This document shows positions 54,183-63,904 of a stretch of 64,000 nt of DNA, piece after piece. A program made the translations under genes and the position numbers. This DNA is from Bacillus sp. MYb209 (GTDB taxonomy: Bacteria > Bacillota > Bacilli > Bacillales > Bacillaceae_G): assembly GCF_002975175.1 (NCBI RefSeq), contig NZ_PCNZ01000002.1:230230-294229 (forward strand). Reading direction: 5' to 3'. The notes under the pieces are model-generated. The model did no database searches. It had not been told where the DNA came from and saw nothing but the letters and a program-made list of their open reading frames with translations. The number at the start of each line of letters is the position of its first letter. Position 1 is the first letter of the stretch.

Positions 54183-54971
54183 TAGAAAATGATTTGCGGT
54201 AACATAAAAGAGACCGCCGTTTATAATTTGTATTGTAATGCGTGGTTCGTATTGTTCTTGTAATGCTTGCTTTTCAATTTCATAGCTTTCTGGAAGTTCA
54301 TCGCTATCTTCGTAAAAGCGATTTAAAAGGTCTAAATCGTGATTCCAACGCACTCTCGCTTCTTTTGCCCACGTGTGGTCATCTTCAGCGATTATACTTT
54401 TTAAAGCATCCTCTATACGTTGTAAGCCACTTTGTGGCTTAATGATAGGTGAGAGCGTAAAACAAAAATCAGGTATTTTCGGTGTGAGTTTGATCTCTGC
54501 TAAAGTGTCATGAAAGTTTGCAATCATTGTCCCGGAAATAAGATGAATACCGATGGAATGAAGTATGTCTTTTTTTCGATCGCATTGATAAGATACTTTT
54601 ATATTTACACCAAGCCAAGGATGAAGGGGGGTATGAGTTGCCCCGCTATGTTTCACTTCCTCATATAAACGTATATATGAGCCTAGTTCTTTTGTCGTTT
54701 CAAATATTTGATGCAAACGTGGTGAACCGTAATGAATAAGTTCACCGTCGTTTTCTTCGTTTTCTGGATTTGTAATAAGAGTAAGGCGCATCGGGTTCGG
54801 AACGCCTCCTGTTTTTTCAAGATAGTGCCAATAGAAAGGGCGGTTCATTAATAATTTATCCATTTCAATTGTTAACTGCACGTCTAATAGGTGGGGGGAA
54901 CGTTCTAAAATTTCGCAGTTATTCGCCTCAAAAAAGTTGTATAAGTAATTATGAATTTCATTTTGCTGCAT
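54177..54971 (-). CDS. yqhG: YqhG family protein
   Basis: Function unknown. The 264 residues match B. subtilis YqhG in size and in its place downstream of the yqhH helicase. Features: MQQNEIHNYLYNFFEANNCE, then a mixed alpha/beta protein with a C-terminal ITIQIINGGLFYVT. ATG at 54971 has GAGGTGCAGGACT upstream and overlaps yqhH by 14 bases, so the two are coupled and may act together. Confidence 0.88.
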   Translation of the reverse strand: MQQNEIHNYLYNFFEANNCEILERSPHLLDVQLTIEMDKLLMNRPFYWHYLEKTGGVPNPMRLTLITNPENEENDGELIHYGSPRLHQIFETTKELGSYIRLYEEVKHSGATHTPLHPWLGVNIKVSYQCDRKKDILHSIGIHLISGTMIANFHDTLAEIKLTPKIPDFCFTLSPIIKPQSGLQRIEDALKSIIAEDDHTWAKEARVRWNHDLDLLNRFYEDSDELPESYEIEKQALQEQYEPRITIQIINGGLFYVTANHFLS

Positions 54972-56640
54972 AGTCCTGCACCTCTGCTTCATTGCGCTTC
55001 GCAAAATCGATAATAGATGTTAAATTTTCCATCTTGATTCGAATTTCACCTTCGCTTTTTGACTGAGCGAAAATTTCTTGAATATGCGCATCAATATTTT
55101 TCATGTTGATTCTCGTTAAAATTTCATCGAGTTCACCGATTACACGTTCAAATAAATTAATTTTTTCATATAGTAGTTTTAAAATGTGCTCTTCAACAGT
55201 ATGCTTTGTTGCTAAGTTATAAATATGAACATCATTTTTTTGTCCAAGGCGGTGAATACGTCCAATCCTTTGCTCAAGTCGCATTGGATTCCACGGTAAG
55301 TCGTAATTAATCATATGGCTACAAAATTGTAAGTTAATTCCTTCACCACCAGCTTCGGTCGCAATTAATACTTGGGCATGAGTTTGGAAAAGCTCCTTCA
55401 TCCAATCTTTTTTTCCGCGCTTAAATCCACCGCGAAATGGGACAGAGGAAATGCCATGTTGTTGTAAGAACCATTGTAAATACATTTGTGAAGCTCTATA
55501 TTCAGTGAAAATAATGACTTTATCGTCAATTTCTTTTATAAGCTCTAGTGCTTTATTTGCTTTGGAGTTGAACGGAATATGATTAACTTTATCCATAAGC
55601 ACATCAATATGTGGGTCCTTTATGTAATGCTCATTTTCTTTCTGCCGTTTTTCTACATGTTTTTTTAATGAATAGTAAACAGCTTCACGACTACTACATG
55701 CTTCCCGTTTTAAAGTTAAGGATGAGAAAGCAGATGTGAAGGCATTTTGTCCACGCCAATTTTCAATTTCATTATACAAAGCTTGTTCTTCTTCATTAAA
55801 TTCAATGAAGATTGTTCGTACATGCCTCTTCGGCCAATCAATTCCAGTGTTATGGCGTCTATTTCGAACCATTACTTTATTGATAAGAGCTTTTAAATCT
55901 TCATCGGATTCAGTGGAACGATTTTTGGAAGCATAATATTCTTCAAAATTAGATTGATTGCCTAAATGACCTGGTTTTAATAAAGAAACGAGGTTGAAGA
56001 TTTCATCAATTTTATTTTGAACAGGAGTTGCAGTTAGTAATAAACAAAACTTCTTTTTTAATCGCTGTGCAAATTCATAGTTTTTTGTTTTATTATTTTT
56101 TAGTTTATGTGCTTCATCGATAATAATAAGGTCATACTCTAGGTTTAAAACGATATCGCGATGCGGTGAACGTTTCGCAGTATCAATTGATGAAACGATG
56201 ACATCAGCTTGTTCCCAAGAATAACTTTTCTTTTGAGCGACCGCAGGAATAAAAAATTTTGTGTTTAGTTCATACGCCCACTGAGATACGAGAGAAGCTG
56301 GAACGAGAATGAGTACCTTTTTTACAAGTCCTCGAACCATATATTCTTTTAAAATAAGTCCAGCTTCAATCGTTTTTCCAAGTCCAACTTCATCTGCTAG
56401 AATCGCTTTACCATTCATTTGTTCAATGACATTTTGAGCAACCTCTAATTGATGTGGAAGCGGCGTGAAATGTGATAAATGTTTCGGTGCTTGCAATCCA
56501 TCAAAAGTAGGGACGAGTAATGATTTCTCTGTTTTATAAGCTAAATGATATAAATCCCAATTTGTCCAAGGACCATCTTCATCAATTCTTTTTAAAAAAT
56601 TGTTTTGCCACGTTCGATCTACGGAAATATCGACATTCAT
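54958..56640 (-). CDS. yqhH: SNF2-family helicase YqhH
   Basis: Swi2/Snf2 (RapA/HepA-like) ATPase that likely translocates on nucleic acid; role unknown. The 560 residues have motif I (ADEVGLGKTIEAG), Ia (LILVPASLVSQW), II (IIIDEAHKLKN), III (LLLTATPVQN), and the second domain with V-VI (ATEAGGEGINLQ and EQRIGRIHRLGQ). Only the ATPase core is present, with a short N-terminus and a charged C-terminal helix. AGGTGGGAGAG precedes the ATG. Co-transcribed with yqhG. Confidence 0.93.
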   Translation of the reverse strand: MNVDISVDRTWQNNFLKRIDEDGPWTNWDLYHLAYKTEKSLLVPTFDGLQAPKHLSHFTPLPHQLEVAQNVIEQMNGKAILADEVGLGKTIEAGLILKEYMVRGLVKKVLILVPASLVSQWAYELNTKFFIPAVAQKKSYSWEQADVIVSSIDTAKRSPHRDIVLNLEYDLIIIDEAHKLKNNKTKNYEFAQRLKKKFCLLLTATPVQNKIDEIFNLVSLLKPGHLGNQSNFEEYYASKNRSTESDEDLKALINKVMVRNRRHNTGIDWPKRHVRTIFIEFNEEEQALYNEIENWRGQNAFTSAFSSLTLKREACSSREAVYYSLKKHVEKRQKENEHYIKDPHIDVLMDKVNHIPFNSKANKALELIKEIDDKVIIFTEYRASQMYLQWFLQQHGISSVPFRGGFKRGKKDWMKELFQTHAQVLIATEAGGEGINLQFCSHMINYDLPWNPMRLEQRIGRIHRLGQKNDVHIYNLATKHTVEEHILKLLYEKINLFERVIGELDEILTRINMKNIDAHIQEIFAQSKSEGEIRIKMENLTSIIDFAKRNEAEVQDYAAK

Positions 56641-56749
56641 TAAGACTCTCCCACCTTTTATAAACTAAAGTGATTATTTAAAAAATCTTTATTACAAGCC
56701 TCGTAATAAGGCACTATCACAATTACTAAAAGTTAAAGAATAAGCAATG

Positions 56750-56906
56750 ATAAAGTGAAACTTTAATCATTGGGGGTTTTGTCCATCCCAAAATGATTAT
56801 TAGCCTTCACCAATCGGGCATTAACGGGCAGTTATCTCCCACCTAACTTCCTCGCATTCGCTGAATTTTGAAGTGGGAGTTTTACTGCCCGTTAATGCGG
56901 GATAAA
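56750..56906. repeat. bcr1 repeat, full copy 2
   Basis: A 147-bp element between ATAAA duplications (56750-56754 and 56902-56906). It shares with copy 1 the start GTGAAACTTTAATCA, ATGATTATTAGCC-like segment, CACCAATCGGGC, TCTCCCACCTAACTTC, GTGGGAGT, TTACTGCCCG and the GCGGG end. It lies between the divergent yqhH and gcvT, where it could affect their transcripts. Confidence 0.92.
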
Positions 56907-57183
56907 GGGCTAAATTTCAAAAGTTGTATTTAATAAGATTAAGAATAAAAAATTCTAAATTATTTTTTATGCTAGAATATTGATGAAATATAGCGAATGA
57001 TGTTAGGATAATGGTGTGAAATGTGTGGAATCTTTCGTATTTTATCCAAGAAAGTAACTTTTTATTTACGCTTTCATAAAAAAATATACTGAGATTCCGT
57101 ATAACCTTATCTTTTCAGAATGAAAATGTTTAGATATGGGAAGCAACTTTTATTGATTTGTCAGAGCATAAGGGGGAAAGAGC
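56907..57183 (+). other. gcvT upstream region
   Basis: AT-rich leader with no glycine riboswitch core visible (no GGAGAG or GGCACCGAAGG-type blocks). The promoter is probably within it. GGAATCT and AGATTCC segments (57028, 57091) could form a long-range stem. Confidence 0.45.
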
Positions 57184-58284
57184 ATGATTACATTACAACG
57201 TACACCGTTATTTGATGTATACGCGAAGTATGGTGGGAAAACAATCGACTTCGGTGGTTGGGAATTACCAGTTCAATTTTCAAGCATTAAAGAAGAGCAT
57301 GAAGCTGTACGTACAGAAGCAGGTTTGTTCGATGTATCTCATATGGGAGAAGTAGAGGTAAAGGGTGTAGATAGTTTAGCATTTTTACAACGTGTTGTTA
57401 CAAATGACGTTTCTACCTTAAAGGTAGGAGGCGCACAATATACAGCTATGTGCTATGAAAATGGTGGCACAGTAGATGATTTATTAATCTACAAACGTGG
57501 TGAAGAAGACTATTTATTAGTAATCAATGCATCAAATATCGAGAAAGATTACGAATGGTTAGCAAGTCATGTAATAGGCGATGCAAAGGTAGTCAATGTT
57601 TCTAGTGAAATTGCGCAACTTGCAATTCAAGGACCAAAAGCACAAGACATTTTACAAAAAGTTGTGTCAGAAGATTTGAAAGAAATTAAGTTCTTTAAAT
57701 TTAAAAACGATATTCATGTAGATGGAATTCCTGCACTTGTATCTCGTACAGGTTATACAGGTGAAGATGGATTCGAAATTTACTGTAAGAGTGAAGATGC
57801 TGCAAAACTTTGGGTGAAACTTCTTGAAGTTGGAGAAGAAGAGGGGTTAAAACCATGTGGCTTAGGTGCTCGTGATACACTTCGCTTCGAAGCAACACTT
57901 CCGTTATACGGACAAGAGTTATCAAAAGATATTACACCGATTGAAGCGGGAATTGGCTTTGCGGTAAAACCAAATAAAGAAGCAGATTTCTTTGGAAAAG
58001 AAACGTTAAAAGAGCAAAAAGAAAACGGTGCATCTCGTAAATTAGTCGGCATCGAAGTAATCGAACGCGGTATTCCTCGTACGCATTACCCTGTATTTAT
58101 AGGAGAAGAAAAAATCGGGGAAGTAACGAGTGGTACACAATCTCCAACGTTAAAGAAAAGCATTGGTTTAGCACTAATTGATGTAAAATACGCAGCAGTT
58201 GATACAGAAGTAGAAATTGAAATTCGTAATAAACGCGTCAAAGCAGTAGTTGTTCCAACACCATTTTATAAACGTTCAAAGTAA
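57184..58284 (+). CDS. gcvT: Glycine cleavage system T protein (aminomethyltransferase)
   Basis: Moves the methylene group of glycine from the H protein to tetrahydrofolate, releasing ammonia. The 366 residues match Gcv[33 protein letters not shown] (folate site) and [11 protein letters not shown] with the catalytic Asp, plus the C-terminal barrel ([12 protein letters not shown]). AAGGGGGAAAGAGC precedes the ATG. First gene of gcvT-gcvPA-gcvPB. Confidence 0.97.
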   Translation: MITLQRTPLFDVYAKYGGKTIDFGGWELPVQFSSIKEEHEAVRTEAGLFDVSHMGEVEVKGVDSLAFLQRVVTNDVSTLKVGGAQYTAMCYENGGTVDDLLIYKRGEEDYLLVINASNIEKDYEWLASHVIGDAKVVNVSSEIAQLAIQGPKAQDILQKVVSEDLKEIKFFKFKNDIHVDGIPALVSRTGYTGEDGFEIYCKSEDAAKLWVKLLEVGEEEGLKPCGLGARDTLRFEATLPLYGQELSKDITPIEAGIGFAVKPNKEADFFGKETLKEQKENGASRKLVGIEVIERGIPRTHYPVFIGEEKIGEVTSGTQSPTLKKSIGLALIDVKYAAVDTEVEIEIRNKRVKAVVVPTPFYKRSK

Positions 58285-58304
58285 CGGGGAGAGGGGTAGA
58301 TTTC

Positions 58305-59648
58305 ATGTTGCATCGTTATCTTCCAATGACAGAAGAAGACAAAAAAGAAATGTTACAAACAATCGGTGTTCAAACGATTGATGAATTATTCTCTGATATT
58401 CCAGAGAGTATTCGTTTTAAAGGGGATTTAAAAATTAAAGAAGCAAAATCAGAGCCAGAGCTTTTAAAAGAGCTATCTCAAATGGCTAGCAAAAATGCGA
58501 ACTTAAAAGAATATGCTTCTTTCTTAGGAGCAGGTGTATACGATCATTACGCTCCAGTAATTGTTGATCATGTTATTTCTCGTTCAGAATTTTATACAGC
58601 TTACACACCATACCAACCAGAAATTTCACAAGGGGAATTACAAGCAATTTTTGAATTTCAAACAATGATTTGTGAATTAACAGGAATGGACGTAGCAAAC
58701 TCTTCTATGTATGACGGAGGTACAGCTTTGGCTGAAGCGGCAATGCTAGCGGCTGGTCATACTCGCAAAAAGAAAATTCTTGTGTCTAATGCAGTTCATC
58801 CAGAATCAAGAGCAGTACTTGAAACATATGCAAAAGGTCAAAATCTTGAAGTTGTTGAAATTGATCATAAAAACGGTGTAACAGATTTAGATGTATTACA
58901 AAGTGAAGTAGATGATACAGTTGCTTGCGTAATCGTTCAATATCCAAACTTCTTCGGACAAGTGGAAAAGTTAGCTGATATCGAAAAAATCGTTCATCAA
59001 CAAAAATCATTATTTATCGTTTCTTCAAATCCATTATCATTAGGCGCATTAACACCGCCAGGAAAATTTGGCGCTGATATTGTAATCGGTGATGCACAAC
59101 CATTTGGTATCCCAACGCAGTTTGGTGGACCTCATTGTGGTTACTTTGCAACAACGAAAGCATTTATGCGTAAAATTCCAGGACGTCTTGTCGGACAAAC
59201 TGTAGATTCAGATGGTAAACGTGGATTTGTATTAACGTTACAAGCACGTGAACAGCATATTCGCCGTGATAAAGCGACGTCTAACATTTGTTCAAACCAA
59301 GCGTTAAATGCATTAGCAGCATCAGTTGCAATGACTGCACTTGGAAAACAAGGTGTGAAAGATATGGCACGTCAAAATATTTCTAAAGCACAATATGCAA
59401 AACGTCAATTCGAAGCGAAAGGCTTCACTGTAACGTTCACTGGACCATTCTTTAATGAATTTGTTGTAGATTGCAAACGTCCAGTTAAAGAAATAAATGA
59501 TGTATTAATACAAAAGAATATTATCGGTGGTTACGACCTAGGCCGTGATTATAAAGAGCATGAAAATCATATGCTTGTAGCAGTAACAGAGCTTCGTACA
59601 AAAGAAGAAATTGACACACTTGTAAACGAAATGGGGGCTATCCAATGA
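58305..59648 (+). CDS. gcvPA: Glycine dehydrogenase subunit 1 (P protein, N-terminal half)
   Basis: Half of the split PLP-dependent P protein that decarboxylates glycine. The 447 residues include the N-terminal [36 protein letters not shown], and [10 protein letters not shown]. This half lacks the PLP lysine, which lies in GcvPB; the two form a heterodimer. GGGGAGAGGGGTAG precedes the ATG; the stop overlaps gcvPB by 4 bases. Confidence 0.97.
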
Positions 59649-61120
59649 AGAACCAAGACCAAGCACTTATTTTTGAAGTGACTAAAGAAGGACGCGTAGG
59701 ATATAGCTTACCCAAATTAGATGTAGAAGAAGTAAAATTAGAAGATGTATTTGAGAGCGATTATATTCGCGTTGAAGATGCAGAGCTTCCAGAAGTATCT
59801 GAACTTGATATTATGCGCCATTACACAGCGCTTTCAAACCGTAACCACGGCGTGGATTCTGGATTCTACCCACTTGGATCTTGTACGATGAAATATAATC
59901 CGAAAATTAATGAAAACGTAGCTCGCTTCGCAGGCTTTGCAAATATTCATCCACTTCAAGATGAAAAAACAGTGCAAGGTGCAATGGAATTAATGTACGA
60001 TTTACAAGAACATTTAATTGAAATTACAGGTATGGATACTGTTACATTACAACCAGCAGCTGGTGCACACGGAGAATGGACAGGTTTAATGTTAATTCGT
60101 GCATACCATGAAGCAAATGGTGACTTTAACCGTACGAAAGTAATTGTTCCTGACTCTGCCCACGGAACAAACCCAGCATCTGCAACAGTAGCTGGTTTTG
60201 AAACAATTACGGTAAAATCAAATGAACATGGTCTTGTTGACTTAGATGATTTAAAACGTGTTGTAAACGAAGAAACAGCAGCACTTATGTTAACAAATCC
60301 AAATACATTAGGTCTATTCGAAGAAAATATTTTAGAAATGGCAGAAATTGTCCATAACGCAGGCGGTAAATTATACTATGATGGTGCAAACTTAAATGCT
60401 GTATTAAGCCAAGCACGCCCAGGAGATATGGGATTTGACGTTGTGCATTTAAACCTTCATAAAACATTTACAGGTCCGCATGGCGGCGGTGGCCCAGGTT
60501 CTGGTCCAGTAGGTGTGAAAGCTGATTTAATTCCGTACTTACCAAAACCGATTTTAGAGAAAACGGAAAATGGCTATCACTTCAACTATGATCGTCCAGA
60601 AGCAATTGGGCGTGTGAAACCATTCTATGGTAACTTCGGAATTAACGTTCGTGCATACACATATATTCGTTCTATGGGTCCAGATGGACTACGTGCAGTA
60701 ACTGAGTACGCTGTATTAAATGCGAACTATATGATGAGAAGATTAGCACCATTCTATGATCTTCCGTTCGACAGACATTGCAAGCATGAATTTGTATTAT
60801 CAGGTCGTCGTCAAAAGAAACTTGGTGTGCGTACATTAGATATTGCAAAACGTCTGCTTGATTTCGGTTACCATCCACCAACAATTTACTTCCCATTAAA
60901 TGTGGAAGAATGTATTATGATTGAGCCAACAGAAACAGAATCAAAAGAAACATTAGATGGTTTCATTGATAAGATGATTCAAATTGCTAAAGAGGTAGAA
61001 GAAAACCCAGAAGTTGTACAAGAAGCACCACATACAACGGTAATAAAACGTTTGGATGAAACATTGGCTGCTCGTAAACCAGTTTTACGTTATGAAAAGC
61101 TAGCACCTGTACAAGTGTGA
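59645..61120 (+). CDS. gcvPB: Glycine dehydrogenase subunit 2 (P protein, PLP half)
   Basis: Catalytic half of the split P protein. The 491 residues carry the PLP Lys in [19 protein letters not shown] (about residues 267-285), [12 protein letters not shown] and [15 protein letters not shown] overlap with gcvPA, and a strong terminator follows, so gcvT-gcvPA-gcvPB is a closed operon; the H and L proteins are elsewhere. Confidence 0.97.
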
Positions 61121-61126
61121 TTGGAA

Positions 61127-61163
61127 TAAAAAGAACTCGCTACATGCGAGTTCTTTTTTTTTT
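61127..61163 (+). terminator. Terminator of the gcv operon
   Basis: AAAAAGAACTCGC-TACAT-GCGAGTTCTTTTT and more T's. Confidence 0.94.
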
Positions 61164-61385
61164 GCAACATTGGTGCGGATAGAATGAAAAAAATGTTATA
61201 AATTTTTATTTTTTGTTTCATATTGCTGTAATGATGCAGTTTCATAGGTGATTTTGTTGGAAAAGTCGGTTTGATAAAAGTATTTATTTTTGTTAGAATT
61301 TTATTGAAATTAAGAAGATGTGATGAGGCAAAAATTACTCATTTTTATGTATATGTGAAAAAACGAGCAAGACGGGGGTGGAAGT

Positions 61386-61610
61386 GTGGGATATCGATGT
61401 TATAGAATGGTATACCATTTAGAAAACGGAGAAACAATTAAAGATGTAAAAGAATTTTGTTATCGAGACCAAGGAAAAGTGTTAGAAAGAGTAGCACATC
61501 GTGTAATGGACAATAGAGAATTGACGGCGATTGATAAACAAGGAACGATCATTTCAATAGCGTGTGAGGACATTGTAAAGGTAGAACTTGATTACATAAC
61601 AGAAAGTTAG
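61386..61610 (+). CDS. Hypothetical protein
   Basis: Not recognised. The 74 residues look like a small alpha/beta protein: MGYRCYRMVYHLENGETIKD, a helix with KVLERVAHRVMD, then strands (TAIDKQGTIISIACEDIVKVEL). GTG start at 61386; GGGGGTGG lies 5 bases upstream. No terminator before the next gene 70 bp away. Confidence 0.68.
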   Translation: MGYRCYRMVYHLENGETIKDVKEFCYRDQGKVLERVAHRVMDNRELTAIDKQGTIISIACEDIVKVELDYITES

Positions 61611-61680
61611 CCTTGAGTCATATCGAATTATTCGATAAAATATACTGTTGAATGGTGAAGAGAGCAGAGAGGAGTTTATC

Positions 61681-61872
61681 ATGGGTAGTACAAGACACTT
61701 TTATATGTTTATTTTAGCGTTTGTTCTTGTTGTGGCGTTAACAATTTATTTAATTGTTGATAGCAGCTGGTACAATACAGTTCATCCAGCATTCCTTCTA
61801 TTTATGTATGTAGGAATTGCGGTTGTGAGTTTCGGAATGAGAGACGAAATGTTAGATCGCTTTGAAAAGTGA
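61681..61872 (+). CDS. Small membrane protein
   Basis: The 63 residues hold two hydrophobic segments (about residues 6-25 and 35-53) and end DEMLDRFEK. AGAGAGGAGTTTATC precedes the ATG at 61681; the longer frame to 61648 is not supported. Function unknown. Confidence 0.75.
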   Translation: MGSTRHFYMFILAFVLVVALTIYLIVDSSWYNTVHPAFLLFMYVGIAVVSFGMRDEMLDRFEK

Positions 61873-61882
61873 TACATATACG

Positions 61883-61915
61883 AAAGACCAACAGGAAAAT
61901 GTTGGTCTTTTTTTC
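61883..61915 (+). terminator. Terminator
   Basis: AAAGACCAACA-GGAAAA-TGTTGGTCTTT followed by T's. Confidence 0.92.
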
Positions 61916-61933
61916 TTGCCAAAAATAGGGAGT

Positions 61934-61976
61934 TGTGTATATACTGTGCATATAAGGTATACACAGTATATACACA
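61934..61976. promoter_or_regulatory. Palindromic operator of the GntR-ABC operon
   Basis: Perfect 15-bp inverted repeat TGTGTATATACTGTG ... CACAGTATATACACA with a 13-base spacer, ending 12 bases before the GntR ATG. The shape (GTGTA and TACAC arms around A+T-rich sequence) suits a YtrA-type GntR repressor, so autoregulation is likely. Confidence 0.75.
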
Positions 61977-61988
61977 CTGGAGGGAAAC

Positions 61989-62363
61989 ATGAATATTATT
62001 ATTTCGAATTCTTCCCAAGACCCTATTTATGTGCAAATAAGGAAACAATTAAGCCAGCTTATTTTAAATGGTGGTTTAAAGGGGGGAGACCAATTACCGT
62101 CAATTCGTAGCTTAGCGAAGGAGTTACAAATTAGTGTAATTACAACGAAGCGTGCGTACGAGGAGCTTGAAAAAGAAGGATATATAGAAACTGTTGCTGG
62201 GAAGGGGACTTATGTTTCACGTAAAAATAATGAACTATTAAAAGAACAGCGGCTACGTCTATTGGAAAGTAAAGCTGAAGAGATTGTGAATGAAAGTAAA
62301 GTGTTACAGCTTTCACTTGAAGATTTGCAACAGATGATTGCGTGTTTATACGAGGGGGAATGA
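61989..62363 (+). CDS. GntR-family regulator, YtrA subfamily
   Basis: Winged-helix repressor. The 124 residues begin with PIYVQIRKQLSQLILNGGLK and LPSIRSLAKELQIS, VITTKRAYEELEKEGYI (recognition helix about residues 45-62) and GKGTYVS; the C-terminal dimer part is short (about 45 residues), the hallmark of YtrA. GGAGGGAAAC precedes the ATG. Regulates the ABC transporter behind it; in B. subtilis ytr operons respond to cell-wall-active antibiotics. Confidence 0.92.
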   Translation: MNIIISNSSQDPIYVQIRKQLSQLILNGGLKGGDQLPSIRSLAKELQISVITTKRAYEELEKEGYIETVAGKGTYVSRKNNELLKEQRLRLLESKAEEIVNESKVLQLSLEDLQQMIACLYEGE

Positions 62364-62368
62364 GAAAG

Positions 62369-63241
62369 ATGTTGGAGCTAAAAAACGTTTGTAAAACTTA
62401 TCAAGATTTCTCAGTGAAAAATATAAGTTTTATATTGCCACGTGGATATATTATGGGATTTATCGGACCGAATGGAGCCGGGAAAAGTACGACAATCAAA
62501 ATGATTATGAATTTAATTAGAAAAGATAGTGGAGATATAAAAATTTTTGGTAAGGACAATAAGAAAGCCGAAAAGGAAATAAAACAAAATATTGGTTTTG
62601 TATATGATGAAAATCATTATTACGAAGATTTAACGTGTGAGCAAATGAAGCGTATAATTGCACCGTTATATAAAAAGTGGGATGAAAATCAGTATCAATC
62701 GTATATGCAGAGATTACAAGTTCCAAAGTATAAAAAGATTAAAGAGTTATCCAAAGGGATGAAAATGAAGTTTGCGATTGCAATCGCACTTTCACATCAT
62801 GCGGAATTCATTATTATGGATGAACCGACAGCAGGATTAGATCCGGTTGTTCGAAGTGAATTACTTGATATGTTGCAAGAAATTGTAATGGAAGATGAAG
62901 TGTCTGTCTTATTTTCCACACACATTACTACAGACTTAGAACGCATCGCAGATTATATTACGTTCATCAATGATGGAGAAATTATATTTACTGGTGAGAA
63001 AGACGAATTAATGGAGAACTACGTAATCGTAAAGGGAAGTAATGATTTATTAGATCAAGAAGGAAAAGAGCTATTTGTTGGATTACGAAAAAATAAGTTT
63101 GGTTTCGGAGGTTTAGCGAAGGATAAAAACGCAATTATAGATTGGTTTGGAAATGAGGTCGTACTAGAAAATCCTAAATTAGATGATATCATCGTATACA
63201 CTGCGAAAGGGAGAGGTGCCTATGCGTCAGCTCGTATATAA
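62369..63241 (+). CDS. ABC transporter ATP-binding protein
   Basis: ATPase of an exporter-type transporter. The 290 residues have Walker A (GPNGAGKST, about residues 34-42), a signature LSKGMKMKFAIA (SKGM instead of SGGQ, common in YtrB/YhcH-like exporters), Walker B (FIIMDEPTAGLDP) and H-loop STHITTD, and a C-terminal extension. ATG at 62369 follows GGGGGAATGAGAAAG, 5 bp after gntR. Overlaps the next gene by 20 bases. Substrate unknown. Confidence 0.92.
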   Translation: MLELKNVCKTYQDFSVKNISFILPRGYIMGFIGPNGAGKSTTIKMIMNLIRKDSGDIKIFGKDNKKAEKEIKQNIGFVYDENHYYEDLTCEQMKRIIAPLYKKWDENQYQSYMQRLQVPKYKKIKELSKGMKMKFAIAIALSHHAEFIIMDEPTAGLDPVVRSELLDMLQEIVMEDEVSVLFSTHITTDLERIADYITFINDGEIIFTGEKDELMENYVIVKGSNDLLDQEGKELFVGLRKNKFGFGGLAKDKNAIIDWFGNEVVLENPKLDDIIVYTAKGRGAYASARI

Positions 63242-63890
63242 AGATTTATTCTTTTTTCGGGTAACTTGGTTAGTGAATTTTGTTGTGCCTCTTGTGTTAT
63301 TTATGTTAGATCCAAGTGGTGAATTGTTATTTTCGATGAGTTGTCTATTTATAACCCTTTCCTCCGTTATGACGTTAATCTTTATGGATGAAAGGAATAA
63401 AAGTGACATTATTATAAATAGTTTACCGGTAAGTCGAAAGGATATCATAATTGCTAGATATATTTCCTGTGCAATATTTATTGTAGGTGGCATGCTCTCT
63501 ACGATGTTAGTTGTTTTTCTTATAAGAGGCATTGTGGTCATTGGTGATATCGGTGCATATCATCCTAATCTATATATTGAAATTCCATGGTATGAAGTAA
63601 TAAATGGAGTTGTTTACGCCGTATTTTTGGTTGTCACGTTTTTCCCTAGTTATTATGGTACAAAATCGAAGGTAGTAAGAAGTATAGTATCAGCAGCATC
63701 AATAGGAGTGGGGGGAATCCTTTGGATATTTATTAGTGATGGGCTGAATGAAACAACACCTTCATTCATTGGTTGGCTTATGAATCCAATGCATATTGGT
63801 GTATTTATAGTTGGAGGAATTATATTAGCTAGTGTCTATATCATTTCTATGTTTCTTACAATTAAAATTTATGAAACGCGTGATTTATAG
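63222..63890 (+). CDS. ABC-2 type transporter permease
   Basis: Membrane subunit of the exporter. The 222 residues have six hydrophobic segments with MDERNKSDIIINSLPVSRKD (about residues 54-73), a cytoplasmic motif common in ABC-2 permeases of this type. ATG at 63222 follows GGGAGAGGTGCCT; the frame to 63183 lies inside the ATPase gene. Confidence 0.88.
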   Translation: MRQLVYKDLFFFRVTWLVNFVVPLVLFMLDPSGELLFSMSCLFITLSSVMTLIFMDERNKSDIIINSLPVSRKDIIIARYISCAIFIVGGMLSTMLVVFLIRGIVVIGDIGAYHPNLYIEIPWYEVINGVVYAVFLVVTFFPSYYGTKSKVVRSIVSAASIGVGGILWIFISDGLNETTPSFIGWLMNPMHIGVFIVGGIILASVYIISMFLTIKIYETRDL

Positions 63891-63904
63891 AGAGGAGAAT
63901 TCAT

